Origin: Verrucomicrobiota bacterium
GTDB taxonomy: Bacteria; Verrucomicrobiota; Verrucomicrobiia; Verrucomicrobiales; Verrucomicrobiaceae
DNA: 37,063 bases
Direction of reading: 5' to 3'
Assembly: GCA_026397605.1 (NCBI GenBank)
Contig: JAPLUM010000764.1
Location: forward strand, 1-37,063
Below, piece after piece: positions 1 to 9,123 of this stretch (position 1 is the stretch's first letter; every line of letters starts with the position of its first letter). The notes under the pieces were generated by a model that did no database searches, had not been told where the DNA came from, and saw only the letters and a program-made list of their open reading frames with translations. The position numbers and the translations under genes were made by a program.

Positions 1-1263
1 CTGTCAGCACGCGCTTGGAATGCCCTGCATGCTGAGGCCAAAGAGGGTACACTAGACATGCTCGTGCTCACGGGCATTTCCTCTTTCCGCATCGTCTGGG
101 GAAAGTGGGTATCCTTGTATAGCCAGACGCTGCTCGTTGTCAGTTCCCTACTGCCTTACATGATCGCCCGCTATCAGCTCGGCGGGGTTGAGATAGTGCG
201 CGAGTTAGTCGGCCTGTATCTATTGATACTTGGCTCCGCCGTCATCACCGCTGGAATGGTGGCTTTTTCATCCCAGTCACTAATTCTAATTCGCCTGTTG
301 TTTAGTGGCTTAGTTGGTTTGGTGGCCTTTGGGTTTGGAGTGTTCACGTTCTTGGTTACCATTAAATTTGACCAAGATAAGATGTTCGAAAATCTCATTC
401 CGGATGACATAGCAGACATTGCCATGCTTGGAACTGGCCTTTCTGGCCTATCAGCCTATCTCATTTATGTAATGCTCTGCATAGGCTCCGCACGATTACC
501 TCGGATTCATGACAGTCAGGGGACAATCAAGCGCATCGTGGCGTTGATACTATTCACATTGCTAGCATCGGCCGTTTGGGGAATGAATTTGTATGAACTT
601 CGATTCAGTCGTTTCCCTCTTGAAGCGACATTAACCATTTTAACGTGTTTTACTCTGTTTATTGGAATGGACGTTCTTACCGAGCTTGCAGCACCTCCCT
701 ATTTAAGATACTCGAATGGCATCAAACAAGCGCGCGCCTTCAGTTGGTTGACGTTTATTTTCTTTTCAGGTTGGCCTTCAGGTGTTTTTTTTTATCTGCT
801 GATCAGCCTGCTTCCTTTCTATGCCCAATTGGCCATAAGTAGGAGTTATTCTAGCGTCGGTGATATTGAGTCCCTCTGCATTGTATGCTGCGTGCTGGTG
901 ATCAATTTGATTCCGGTCTGTGTCATTTTCTATCAGAAGAATTCACGACTATCACACTGGCTCGGAGTCCAGTTGATCATTTTCGGCATCGGCTTCATAT
1001 TCCAATCTATTATAAGATACATCTACTATGAAGAAAATCGTAACTTGGCATTCCTTATGATGCTGAGTCCTGTAACAGTGTTGCTTGAAGTGAATAGATC
1101 TACCTTCAGTCATCAAGATGAAATCGTGGAAATAGGATCACTGTTCAGCCTTCTCTGGGTTCTAGCCGCCATGTTCCTAGCCATTCGTGAGATCAATCGC
1201 CTCCGTGCTTTGGCCATATCTTCTGACTCCACAACCCCACCCTCCGATGCCAAACTCACCTGA
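1..1263 (+). CDS. ABC-2 type transporter permease, 5' end cut off by the window
   Basis: The frame is open from base 1, so the ATG at 58 in the ORF track is probably internal and the gene starts upstream of the window. The first codons read WNALHAEAKEGTLDMLVLTG, followed by RIVWGKW. This matches the cytoplasmic loop of ABC-2 permeases (R-E-GTL-LL-TP-S---IV-GK) that precedes a membrane helix. The rest is very hydrophobic, with many predicted membrane segments, and ends in a short polar tail. In this family the permease pairs with a separate ATP-binding subunit, which would lie upstream. The stop overlaps the start of the DUF58 gene by 17 nt, so the two are probably one operon. The gene looks more AT-rich by eye than its downstream neighbour and contains a run of nine T (785-793). 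The substrate cannot be told. The ABC-2 call is fairly secure, the exact subfamily is not. Confidence 0.75.
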   Translation: MSARAWNALHAEAKEGTLDMLVLTGISSFRIVWGKWVSLYSQTLLVVSSLLPYMIARYQLGGVEIVRELVGLYLLILGSAVITAGMVAFSSQSLILIRLLFSGLVGLVAFGFGVFTFLVTIKFDQDKMFENLIPDDIADIAMLGTGLSGLSAYLIYVMLCIGSARLPRIHDSQGTIKRIVALILFTLLASAVWGMNLYELRFSRFPLEATLTILTCFTLFIGMDVLTELAAPPYLRYSNGIKQARAFSWLTFIFFSGWPSGVFFYLLISLLPFYAQLAISRSYSSVGDIESLCIVCCVLVINLIPVCVIFYQKNSRLSHWLGVQLIIFGIGFIFQSIIRYIYYEENRNLAFLMMLSPVTVLLEVNRSTFSHQDEIVEIGSLFSLLWVLAAMFLAIREINRLRALAISSDSTTPPSDAKLT

Positions 1264-2125
1264 ACACCTCCAGACCATTCAGTTGCGTGCTCGCGAATGG
1301 GCTCGGGTCTTAAAACTGCCGTTTCGGCAGCAGCGCTGGCGCGGTCATGCGGGGGAGTTTGCGGGCACGGGGGTGGGCAGCAGTCTCGACTTCCAGGACC
1401 ATCGTGTCTATCTCCCCGGAGATGATCCACGGCAGATCAATTGGCAGGCGTATGCCCGCACGGGCACTTACACCATTAAGCAATATCGGGAAGAAGTGCG
1501 CCCCCTCGTGGACGTGATTCTTGATGCCTCAGACTCCATGTTTGCGCATCCGGCCAAAGCGCAGCGCACGCAGGAACTGCTGGCCTATGCAGTGGAGGCC
1601 GCGCTGCAAACCGGAGCCACCGTGCGCTGTTACGCCGTGCGTGGACAGACGCATCTAGCATTAGAAACAGAAGCCGTCATCGCTGGGCGTTGGGCTCGGG
1701 AAGTGCAGGTCATGAAAGCCAGTGCCGACGCCCCAGCGCTGGCTCGTATTCCCCTCCGTGCGGGGGCCATGCGTGTCTTCATCAGTGATCTGCTTTTCCC
1801 AGCGGAACCTGAGGCACTGCTGGCACCACTAGGCTCACGAAATGGGCGCGGCATCGTCTTTGTGCCCCATGCCATGCAGGAATCCGCCCCGGCCTGGGAT
1901 GGGAACTACGAGTTCATCGATTCCGAGACTCAGCTACCCCATGAGCACCGAGTGGAGTCGGACATCCTGCAAAGTTATCTGCGCGCCTATGCCCGCCATT
2001 TTGATCTCTGGAAAAACGCCGCAGCCAAACATGGTGTCGCCCTAGCCAGAGTGAGCGCTGAAGACGAGTTCATCTCTGCCTTACGCGCTGAAGGCGTGGG
2101 CAGCAATGCGGTGGAGGCTGCCTAA
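1247..2125 (+). CDS. DUF58 domain-containing protein
   Basis: A soluble protein of 292 residues. I chose the ATG at 1247 (MPNSPEHLQ) over the track start at 1187 because the extra 20 residues lie inside the preceding gene and look like its shadow. The segment GTGVGSSLDFQDHRVYLPGDDPRQINWQ is split here as GVGSSLDFQDHRVYLPGDD then RQINWQ, and matches the DUF58 signature (G--S-F---R-Y-PGDD-R-IDW). It is followed by VDVILDASDSMF, a vWA-like strand with the DxSxS metal-site pattern. DUF58 proteins usually sit beside MoxR AAA ATPases and BatA/BatB-type proteins and are thought to help assemble or activate complexes; their biochemistry is poorly defined. Here the gene follows an ABC permease with a 17-nt overlap, an arrangement compatible with an ABC/MoxR/DUF58 operon whose start lies outside the window. 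Its stop overlaps the convergent folA stop by 4 nt. Confidence 0.85.
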   Translation: MPNSPEHLQTIQLRAREWARVLKLPFRQQRWRGHAGEFAGTGVGSSLDFQDHRVYLPGDDPRQINWQAYARTGTYTIKQYREEVRPLVDVILDASDSMFAHPAKAQRTQELLAYAVEAALQTGATVRCYAVRGQTHLALETEAVIAGRWAREVQVMKASADAPALARIPLRAGAMRVFISDLLFPAEPEALLAPLGSRNGRGIVFVPHAMQESAPAWDGNYEFIDSETQLPHEHRVESDILQSYLRAYARHFDLWKNAAAKHGVALARVSAEDEFISALRAEGVGSNAVEAA

Positions 2126-2637
2126 GCCGCCAAATCAAGCCGCTGGATGCGCTGATAAGTCACAATTTCAAAGGAAACAGCATGGTCATCATCCATGGCC
2201 TGAGACCGGCGCGATACAGGTTCCCAGTCGTGTTTGGAGATTTTTGGGAAAGGTAATCCGCCAGCTAGAAACTCATGCACCTCCGTGATGATCAGGCGAT
2301 GCGCGTGCACGATTGCCGCCTGATAAATCTCTGCTCCACCACAGCAGATAAGTTCCCTTTGGCGATCCGCAAGTCGCAGCGCTTCAGGCACAGATGCCAC
2401 AGCTTTTCCATTGGGAACCAGCAGCTTTGGATCATGCGTGAGCACCAGCGGATGATGCCCTGGCTGAAACCAACCCAGCATCTCCTCATAGGTGCGCCGT
2501 CCCAGCAGCAGCCATTTGTCCCGCGTATAACTGCGGAAGTGCGCACGGTCCGCTGGCAGATCCCAGGGCACTCCCGTGCCTCTAGAAATGTAGCCATCCA
2601 CAGAAACCGCAGCGATGAGAGTGAGGGTAGCGCTCAT
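2122..2637 (-). CDS. folA: Dihydrofolate reductase
   Basis: A protein of 171 residues, the usual size for bacterial DHFR, which reduces dihydrofolate to tetrahydrofolate with NADPH in the cytoplasm. The N-terminus TLTLIAAVSVDGYI matches the first strand of the family. The motif PWDLPAD follows, in which Asp30 corresponds to the catalytic acid Asp27 of E. coli DHFR. LLLGRRTYEEM is the NADPH-binding loop equivalent of MGRHTWESI, and CCGGAEIYQ is the second glycine motif. The C-terminal DWEPVSRR...SFEIVTYQR also fits. The ORF track begins 39 residues earlier, but the conserved fold starts at the ATG at 2637, so I use that start. No thymidylate synthase gene is adjacent. It is convergent with the DUF58 gene and divergent from tamB. 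RibD C-terminal-type reductases are relatives, but the PWDLPAD acid favours true DHFR. Confidence 0.85.
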   Translation of the reverse strand: MSATLTLIAAVSVDGYISRGTGVPWDLPADRAHFRSYTRDKWLLLGRRTYEEMLGWFQPGHHPLVLTHDPKLLVPNGKAVASVPEALRLADRQRELICCGGAEIYQAAIVHAHRLIITEVHEFLAGGLPFPKISKHDWEPVSRRSQAMDDDHAVSFEIVTYQRIQRLDLAA

Positions 2638-2653
2638 GACTCTGAGGCTAGGC

Positions 2654-2657
2654 GGAG
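2654..2657 (+). promoter_or_regulatory. Shine-Dalgarno-like GGAG before the TTG start of tamB
   Basis: GGAG is followed by nine bases and then TTG at 2667. This spacing supports TTG as the tamB start. The competing GTG at 2736, nearer the membrane anchor, is preceded by GGAAGAG only about two bases upstream, which is too close for a good site. Confidence 0.4.
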
Positions 2658-2666
2658 AAAGCCTGC

Positions 2667-5600
2667 TTGTCTCGGCGAAATGTATCCCCTCTGCCGCTGC
2701 TTGCCAGCAGCCTAGTTTGCGGGCATGGAAGAGCTGTGTCCGAAACAACAACATCAGCTAAACCCAAGAGCCGACTCCGCAAATGGCTTTGGCGTCTGCT
2801 TGCCACCGCTGTTTTGCTGCTGGTAGGACTGATTGTGTTTCATCGCCCAATGATCCTAGCGCTTGTCCGCTGGGCTGGACCGCAGGGTGCAGCCACCCAG
2901 GGCCTGCCTCTGAGCTGGACGGTGAATGGCTCACTCTGGGAGGATCTGGAAATCACAGATCTTAAAACAGGCGGCGGCGATTCTCATTGGTTACCCAAGG
3001 CTACGCTTAGAAAACTAGCACTCAGCTACGATCCGCGCGCTGAGCTTGAACATATCGTTAAAGGTATCACCATTCATGATCTAGCGGCTGAAGTCGATTT
3101 GCGGAAGCTACCAGCTGCGGACTCTAAGGTCGAAGCACCGCTCAAAACCGAGTCGACAGGCAAAGCACCACCGTTAGTTTGGCCGAGCTTCATCGACCTT
3201 AAAAATCTGAATGCGAACGTTGTGCTGGCAGATGGGAAAAAGATCATCCTCCAGGGACTCACCCTGCAAGTAGGTGAAGGCATGAGCGGAGTCTTTGAAT
3301 GCCGAGCTTTGCGCATGGAGCCAGATGGACTGGTCTTAGAAAATCTCAAAGCACAAGTGGACTGGCAACCGCGCCTGCTCGTCATCAAAGGTTTTTCACT
3401 GCCCAAAGACGTCGTGCTAGATGAACTGCGCCTTGATCTTAAAGACTTCGAGTCGGGCACTCTCGTGGCACGCATCCTGGCGCACCTGGGTGCGGCAAAA
3501 GTTGTCGTGAATGCTAACGTGACGGACGCTTTTGGCTCAAATCTGATGATAAAGGCCGATACGCAGGTGAATGACCTCCGCTCGCTGGAACTGCAGACAC
3601 TGGGCCTGCCAAAGGATGTCCAGTTTGACCAAGGCAGCCTCCATATAAAGGTCGAAGGCGATCCCCTCACGCCACCTCTCCTGAAAATGCAGTCGCAATT
3701 CTCGCTGGCCAATATCCGCGCCGCAGGTGCTAAGATCGACAAAGTCGAGCTCCAAGCCAACCTCACCGATTCAGTGGCAAAGGTAACTGCCCTACGAGTC
3801 ATCAGCGGCAGCAATCTGATTGAGACGACAGCGGAGGCAAAGCTACCTCTTAAACTCGAAGACTGGCCCCAAACACAGTGGAGTGCCGTCACAAATGCCA
3901 GCATCCGAGATTTAACTCAGCTCCTGGAAAGCCCTCCTCCGGCCAGTGGCTTCATCATGCTAGAGGCCAAGGCCAGGGGAGTGGGTGCCACTCCAACCGA
4001 AGTCACCGGCACGCTGAATGGAGAAACGTTGGCCTTTCAAGAATACCGACTCCCCAAGCTGGGCAGTCAATTTAGCCTGAATGGAAAACAAGCCCGCTTT
4101 GAAATTCCCGGTTTAGAGCTCGGCGTTGGCAACCAACTCTCAGTTAAAGCCACCTTGTCCATGGACGACGCCATGCCCGTGCAGGCTGAGTGGAAACTCG
4201 GCCTCAGTGAACCGATGGAGCTTTTCAAAACCACCGGCTTGAAAGCACCCGAAAAGCCCATCTCTGGGATCATCGACTTAACTGGCAATGCCGCTTTAAA
4301 CGTGAAAGATCTCAGCGCTGGGAACTATGATGGAATCCTCGCCGACCTCACTTTGCAGGTGCAAAAAGTCCGCTTCGGCGATAGCCAGCTACCCAGCATC
4401 GCCCTAGAGGCACATACTCAAAATGGCCAAGCTCAGGTGAAGCCATGCTCCATCCGCTTTGACGATGAGAACCATCTGGAACTCAGCGCTGATGTGGCCA
4501 TGAAGCCGCCCTACGCCTTCACGACTCAGGGCGGCATCGCTATGCCGACTCTTGTGAAACTAAACACCCTGCTGACTAGTTTTGGCGCGCCTGAAATGAA
4601 GACCGGCAGCCTTTTCAGCAGCCTAAATGCCACCGGACAAATCCAGCCCTGGCAGTGTGAGGGGAAGGCGACTTTGACTGCCGCAAAGGTCCACCCATCA
4701 AGCCTGCCAGAACCTGCTGACCTCACGCTCGATGCGACCTTTGCCGGAACACGCGCCGATGTAAAATCCATGGAAGCCAAGCTCGGCCTCTGGAAGCTGG
4801 TGCTCAAAGGTGTGGTGGATGATAAGTCTGCCAATCTCTCCCAACTGCAAGTGTGGCAAAGAGACACCCTACTCATGGATGGTCATGCCAGCGCACCCTT
4901 TGATGTCATGCAGAAATCAAAGGCAGATAGCACGCCGGTCGATGTCGTCATCAAAGCCAAAGACCTGCGTCTCAATGAAGTGCTGGCTGCGGCTGGCATC
5001 AAAGACGTCCCACCTGGAATTCTCAATGCCGACATTGCCATCAAAGGTCGATTGGAAACGCTGGACGGCGTGGTGAAAGTCAATCTGCGGGACGTGAAAG
5101 TGCCCAAGGGGCCGAAGGCCTTTACGCCTGCGACTTTCGATCTCGATACCACTCTGCGTGGTGATCAGATGAAGTCCTTCATCAAGTTGACCCAGCCACC
5201 CTTGCAACCTCTGACCGTTGATGCCTCCATGCCTCTCGATGTCGATGCTGTGGTGAAAAAACCTGCCTTACTCAATGACACCGCGTTGAAGATTGCGGTC
5301 CGCATGGCTGAGAGTGATCTGGGCTTTCTCCGCGAGTACGCCCCAGACATGATCCAAAGTCTGCCTGCCAAATTCAAGCTCAATGCCGATGTGAGCGGGA
5401 CCGTGTCCAAGCCGCTCATTCAAGCCTCTGTTGATCTAGATGCTAAAGAAGTCTCCTGGGCCAAAGCCGATATGCCTTCCGTTCGCGATGTCCGCGTGCG
5501 CTTGCGGGTCAATGACCGAAAGCTCAACATCGAAGATCTTTCGCTCCTGATGGCTGGCGGACGCGTGAAGCTTGGTGGCAGTGTGGATGCCGCTGATACC

Positions 5601-6548
5601 AAGAACCCCGCTTTGAATCTGAAGATCGAGGCCCGCGAAGCCCTCGTCTTCCGTGATCCCACTACCTCCCTGCGCGCCAATGCCGACATCACCTGCGTCG
5701 GCACACTCGCCGCTGCTCGTGTGGCTGGATTGGTGGAAGCGGTGCGTGGTCGTGTCTTTAAAGAGATCGATCTCCTACCCGTGCTTAAGCTACCTGCCGA
5801 CGTGCCGCCTGTGCCGGAAAACACGCAACGCAGTGAGGCCAAGCTAGCTCTGCCTCCTGCGCTGAAGGATTGGACCTTTGACCTGCGAGTGAAGAGTCGT
5901 GACCCATTGCTCATCTCCGGGAATTTAGCCAATGGTGCCATCTCTGCCGACGTCCTGCTCAGTGGTAATGGCGCCGCCCCGCAGTTGACCGGCGGAGCCA
6001 ACATAGACCGCCTGCTGTTAAAGCTGCCCTTCAGCCTCGTGAAGATCACCAAAGGCGTCGTCACGCTCAAGCCCCAGACACCCTTTGATCCGTCCCTGGA
6101 CATCCGTGGGGAATCCCGTATCGGCAACAACGACATCAGCCTTTATGTCTATGGCGACTCCACAAATCCCAAGACCCGCTTCGTCAGCTCTCCGCCGATG
6201 AGCGAGCCCGACATCGTCACCCTGCTCGCTACAGGCACCACGCTGAATGGCAGCGCCAGCGATCTAGCCTCAGAGGCCGCCAGCCGCGCTGCACTGCTCT
6301 TTGTCAGCGAGCTGTATCGAAAGACGTTTAACAAAAAGAAAGTCGTGCGAGAAGAGCCGCCGCGCCTTCACATGAGCGTGAACCCTTCCGGCGGCGACCG
6401 CAGCAGCGATGCTGTGCAAGCCATGTATGATCTCACCGAAAAATGGCGCATCACCGGACGCTTCACTCAAGCAGGCCGCATGAAGGCCCTGCTCGGCTAT
6501 GTCATCCGCTTTGGTCAGGCTGCTAAGGCGGTGGATGAGAAGAAGTAA
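2667..6548 (+). CDS. tamB: TamB-like translocation and assembly module / AsmA-family inter-membrane protein
   Basis: A protein of about 1290 residues, the usual size for TamB. It has a basic N-terminus, then one membrane anchor (WLWRLLATAVLLLVGLIVF), then a very long periplasmic region of repeating beta-strands typical of AsmA/TamB/YhdP proteins. The C-terminal region carries the TamB (DUF490) signature: PSLDIRGESRIG, DISLYVYGDSTNPKTRFVSSPP, MSEPDIVTLLATG, and a final LTEKWRITGRF...GYVIRFG. In proteobacteria TamB works with the outer-membrane protein TamA in autotransporter assembly, and it forms a lipid-conducting bridge between membranes; which role applies here is inference. No tamA is visible in the window. 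The start is uncertain: TTG 2667 has the better ribosome site, whereas GTG 2736 gives a more typical short cytoplasmic head. The gene is divergent from folA, and the following exported hydrolase gene begins 73 nt after its stop. Confidence 0.85.
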   Translation: MSRRNVSPLPLLASSLVCGHGRAVSETTTSAKPKSRLRKWLWRLLATAVLLLVGLIVFHRPMILALVRWAGPQGAATQGLPLSWTVNGSLWEDLEITDLKTGGGDSHWLPKATLRKLALSYDPRAELEHIVKGITIHDLAAEVDLRKLPAADSKVEAPLKTESTGKAPPLVWPSFIDLKNLNANVVLADGKKIILQGLTLQVGEGMSGVFECRALRMEPDGLVLENLKAQVDWQPRLLVIKGFSLPKDVVLDELRLDLKDFESGTLVARILAHLGAAKVVVNANVTDAFGSNLMIKADTQVNDLRSLELQTLGLPKDVQFDQGSLHIKVEGDPLTPPLLKMQSQFSLANIRAAGAKIDKVELQANLTDSVAKVTALRVISGSNLIETTAEAKLPLKLEDWPQTQWSAVTNASIRDLTQLLESPPPASGFIMLEAKARGVGATPTEVTGTLNGETLAFQEYRLPKLGSQFSLNGKQARFEIPGLELGVGNQLSVKATLSMDDAMPVQAEWKLGLSEPMELFKTTGLKAPEKPISGIIDLTGNAALNVKDLSAGNYDGILADLTLQVQKVRFGDSQLPSIALEAHTQNGQAQVKPCSIRFDDENHLELSADVAMKPPYAFTTQGGIAMPTLVKLNTLLTSFGAPEMKTGSLFSSLNATGQIQPWQCEGKATLTAAKVHPSSLPEPADLTLDATFAGTRADVKSMEAKLGLWKLVLKGVVDDKSANLSQLQVWQRDTLLMDGHASAPFDVMQKSKADSTPVDVVIKAKDLRLNEVLAAAGIKDVPPGILNADIAIKGRLETLDGVVKVNLRDVKVPKGPKAFTPATFDLDTTLRGDQMKSFIKLTQPPLQPLTVDASMPLDVDAVVKKPALLNDTALKIAVRMAESDLGFLREYAPDMIQSLPAKFKLNADVSGTVSKPLIQASVDLDAKEVSWAKADMPSVRDVRVRLRVNDRKLNIEDLSLLMAGGRVKLGGSVDAADTKNPALNLKIEAREALVFRDPTTSLRANADITCVGTLAAARVAGLVEAVRGRVFKEIDLLPVLKLPADVPPVPENTQRSEAKLALPPALKDWTFDLRVKSRDPLLISGNLANGAISADVLLSGNGAAPQLTGGANIDRLLLKLPFSLVKITKGVVTLKPQTPFDPSLDIRGESRIGNNDISLYVYGDSTNPKTRFVSSPPMSEPDIVTLLATGTTLNGSASDLASEAASRAALLFVSELYRKTFNKKKVVREEPPRLHMSVNPSGGDRSSDAVQAMYDLTEKWRITGRFTQAGRMKALLGYVIRFGQAAKAVDEKK

Positions 6549-6621
6549 GCTCGGATTCGTACACAAAAATGCTGCAATGCAGTTAGTGAACGGTCAGGAT
6601 CGGCGTTTAATCCTCATAACC

Positions 6622-9117
6622 ATGAAACAGCTTCTCATTCTTCTTTGTCTTTCGTCCATCTCAGCCTGGAGTGCGGAAGTGTTCGAGGCCGCTCTTGGCA
6701 GGGAAACTGAACTACCCAAAGGCAAAGAAGCGGATGGCATCATGGGCGACTTCGTTTTGCGAAGCGATAAGGTAGAAGCTGTGATCTCTAAAAACGCACC
6801 TCTGCGTCGAGCCAACATGAGCACCTTTTATGGGGCGGATGGCGTGACTCCGGGCTGTCTCTATGATCTCACGCTACGTGGTGCCGACAACGATCAGCTA
6901 GTCGTCTATGGTCCCTGTGGTCATGGCGAAGTATCGTATGTGAAGGTGGCAGCCACCAAGGAGGATGGCGCAGCAGCGGTAGAATCCGTCACCACTGCGG
7001 CCAAAAATGCAGGCGTCTTCAAACGCCATGAATACCGCGTCAAGGATGGCGTTCAGGGGATCTTTATCACGACCGTTTTACGCAATGAATCTGAGAAGGC
7101 CCAAAAGGTGTCCACCAAGTCTGACTTCACACGCTTTGAATCGACTGGCACGACCTCAGACGGCATCTACTGGGTGGGAGCCATCAATCCTGCCCATAAG
7201 TGTGGCTATGCACTCACCACGCTTAGCCTCACAGGAATCACTGAGCTGAAAGACACCATCGAGATGCAGCCAAAACAGGAGATCGTGATTCAGCGCTTCT
7301 TCGCTGTCGGCACATCACCCGCCCAAGCGGTGGGGGAGGCACGTGCAGCGAAAGACGGAAGCCTTGCCATCGTCACAGGACAGGTCCAGGCTAAGAGCGG
7401 CAAGGGCCTCGCCACAGCCACCCTTTCGATACCAGACGCTAAGGGTGCCATCCCTGGATATCCTGACAGCGAAGGAAAATTCAGCTTCAAAATGCCCATC
7501 GGAACCAGCGAGTTACTTGTTAATGATCTGGGTCGCTCTCAGTCCAAAGTGGCTCTAACCGTGACCACAGGTGCTAATCCAGAGCAGAAAATCGTCATGT
7601 CTGCAGCCTCAGCCATCCGCTTTGACATCACCGACGAATCCGGCAAATCCATCCCCTGCAAGGTTCACTTTGAACCACTCGACAAGACTGCGCCTGCCTT
7701 GAATCTGGGGCCAAAGCATCGTGCTCATGGTTGTGTGGATCAGTATCATAGTGAGAAAGGGCAATTCACCGTGCAACTGCCAGCCGGCAAGTATCGCGTG
7801 GTCGTGGTGCGCGGGCCTGAGTATGGAAATTTGTCCAAAGAGGTGACTTTAGAAGCGGGCACGGAGTTTGTCTTCAAAGGCACCCTCAAGCGCCTGGTAG
7901 ATACCAAAGGCTGGATCAGTGCTGACTTTCATAATCACAGCACGCCGAGTGGAGACAATGTCTGCGACACGGATGGCCGCCTCATCAACATCGCGGCAGA
8001 GCATCTGGAGTTCACACCCACGACAGAGCATAATCGCATCTACGATTGGGAGCCGACGATCAAAGCGTTGGGACTAGAATCATACATCAAAACAGTCAAA
8101 GGCATCGAACTCACCGGCAGTCGTCAGCACTTCAATGCCTTTCCCTTTGAGCCTGATCCTCTGCTGCAAGATGGCGGCGCACCCGTATGGCATGATGATC
8201 CACGCATCACCGCGCTCACCCTACGCCGCTGGCAGGGTGAGCGCGAGGATCGCTGGATCCAGTTCAATCATCCTGATCTATCCAACATGTTCATTGATCG
8301 CAATGGCGATGGCGTTGCCGATGGCGGCTTTGTCGGTGTCGGCGAAATGATTGACGGCGCTGAGTCTCAAAATGGACCGGGCACAGACATCCTCTCTGAT
8401 TCACCTTTCAAAGTCAGTCGCGCCCCAGGTGCCTTGGCTGCAAAAGCTAGCACCGTGCGTGAGTTTATTTGGAAACAGCTTTTGAATCAAGGCCAGCGCC
8501 TTGTTGCCGTCGGTGTGGCAGATGCTCATTCCGTCTATGGAAATGGGGTTGGCTGCTGGCGCTGCTACCTACCGAGCAGCACGGATGAACCTGCTAAAAT
8601 TGACTGGGCAGAAATGTCTCCACGCGCTAAGCAAGGGAACATGATCCTGACCACGGGTCCCTTCCTGGAAGTGACGACACAGAATGGAAAAATCGCCGGA
8701 GATGACGACCGCGCCACAGGCGGCATCGACCTCAAAGTGCGCGTGCAATGCACGGACTACATCGACATCAATCGCGTGCAGGTTTTAGTGAATAGCCGCC
8801 CTGAACCAAAGCTGAACTTCACCCGCGAGTCACATCCCAAGATGTTTAAAAACGGCGTCGTGAAGTTTGATGAAAAGATCCATGTGCAGCTGCAAAAAGA
8901 CGCGCATCTCATCGTCGTTGCCATCAATGAAAAGGGCGACTCAAAAATATGCTACGGAACCAGCGACTACGCCAAAATGCGCCCCTGCGCCTACAATAAC
9001 CCCATCTATGTGGACGTAGATGGCCACGGCTTCAAAGCCAACGGAGACACACTCGGCTATGATCTGCCTACCATGGGCATGACCGCAGATAAGGCCAGAT
9101 TGCTGGAGAAGAAGTGA
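6622..9117 (+). CDS. Exported CehA/McbA-family metallohydrolase (PHP domain)
   Basis: A secreted protein of 831 residues. I start at the ATG at 6622 because it opens a clear signal peptide (MKQLLILLCLSSISAWSA); the longer track ORF runs back into tamB. The N-terminal half is beta-rich and contains a carboxypeptidase-regulatory-like segment (TGQVQAKSGKGLATATLSIP...GYPDSEGKFSFKMP). The PHP hydrolase core begins near residue 437 with ADFHNHSTPSGDN, the HxH metal motif, continues with FTPTTEHN, and closes with VGVADAHS and MILTTGPFLEV, all characteristic of the CehA/McbA group. Described members of this group are metal-dependent esterases such as carbaryl hydrolase, but most homologues have no known substrate. 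An extracytoplasmic location is inferred from the signal peptide. The gene follows tamB on the same strand and ends 6 nt from the convergent addA stop. The substrate cannot be assigned. Confidence 0.8.
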   Translation: MKQLLILLCLSSISAWSAEVFEAALGRETELPKGKEADGIMGDFVLRSDKVEAVISKNAPLRRANMSTFYGADGVTPGCLYDLTLRGADNDQLVVYGPCGHGEVSYVKVAATKEDGAAAVESVTTAAKNAGVFKRHEYRVKDGVQGIFITTVLRNESEKAQKVSTKSDFTRFESTGTTSDGIYWVGAINPAHKCGYALTTLSLTGITELKDTIEMQPKQEIVIQRFFAVGTSPAQAVGEARAAKDGSLAIVTGQVQAKSGKGLATATLSIPDAKGAIPGYPDSEGKFSFKMPIGTSELLVNDLGRSQSKVALTVTTGANPEQKIVMSAASAIRFDITDESGKSIPCKVHFEPLDKTAPALNLGPKHRAHGCVDQYHSEKGQFTVQLPAGKYRVVVVRGPEYGNLSKEVTLEAGTEFVFKGTLKRLVDTKGWISADFHNHSTPSGDNVCDTDGRLINIAAEHLEFTPTTEHNRIYDWEPTIKALGLESYIKTVKGIELTGSRQHFNAFPFEPDPLLQDGGAPVWHDDPRITALTLRRWQGEREDRWIQFNHPDLSNMFIDRNGDGVADGGFVGVGEMIDGAESQNGPGTDILSDSPFKVSRAPGALAAKASTVREFIWKQLLNQGQRLVAVGVADAHSVYGNGVGCWRCYLPSSTDEPAKIDWAEMSPRAKQGNMILTTGPFLEVTTQNGKIAGDDDRATGGIDLKVRVQCTDYIDINRVQVLVNSRPEPKLNFTRESHPKMFKNGVVKFDEKIHVQLQKDAHLIVVAINEKGDSKICYGTSDYAKMRPCAYNNPIYVDVDGHGFKANGDTLGYDLPTMGMTADKARLLEKK

Positions 9118-9123
9118 TCCTGC

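Noticed and set aside
3074-3904. Minus-strand ORF of 276 codons inside tamB
   Set aside because: Serine/arginine-rich shadow of the TamB frame with no domain; the plus-strand TamB reading is continuous and has a recognisable C-terminal domain.
5420-6136. Minus-strand ORF of 238 codons inside tamB
   Set aside because: Same kind of Ser/Arg/Thr-rich antisense shadow, lying opposite the conserved end of TamB.
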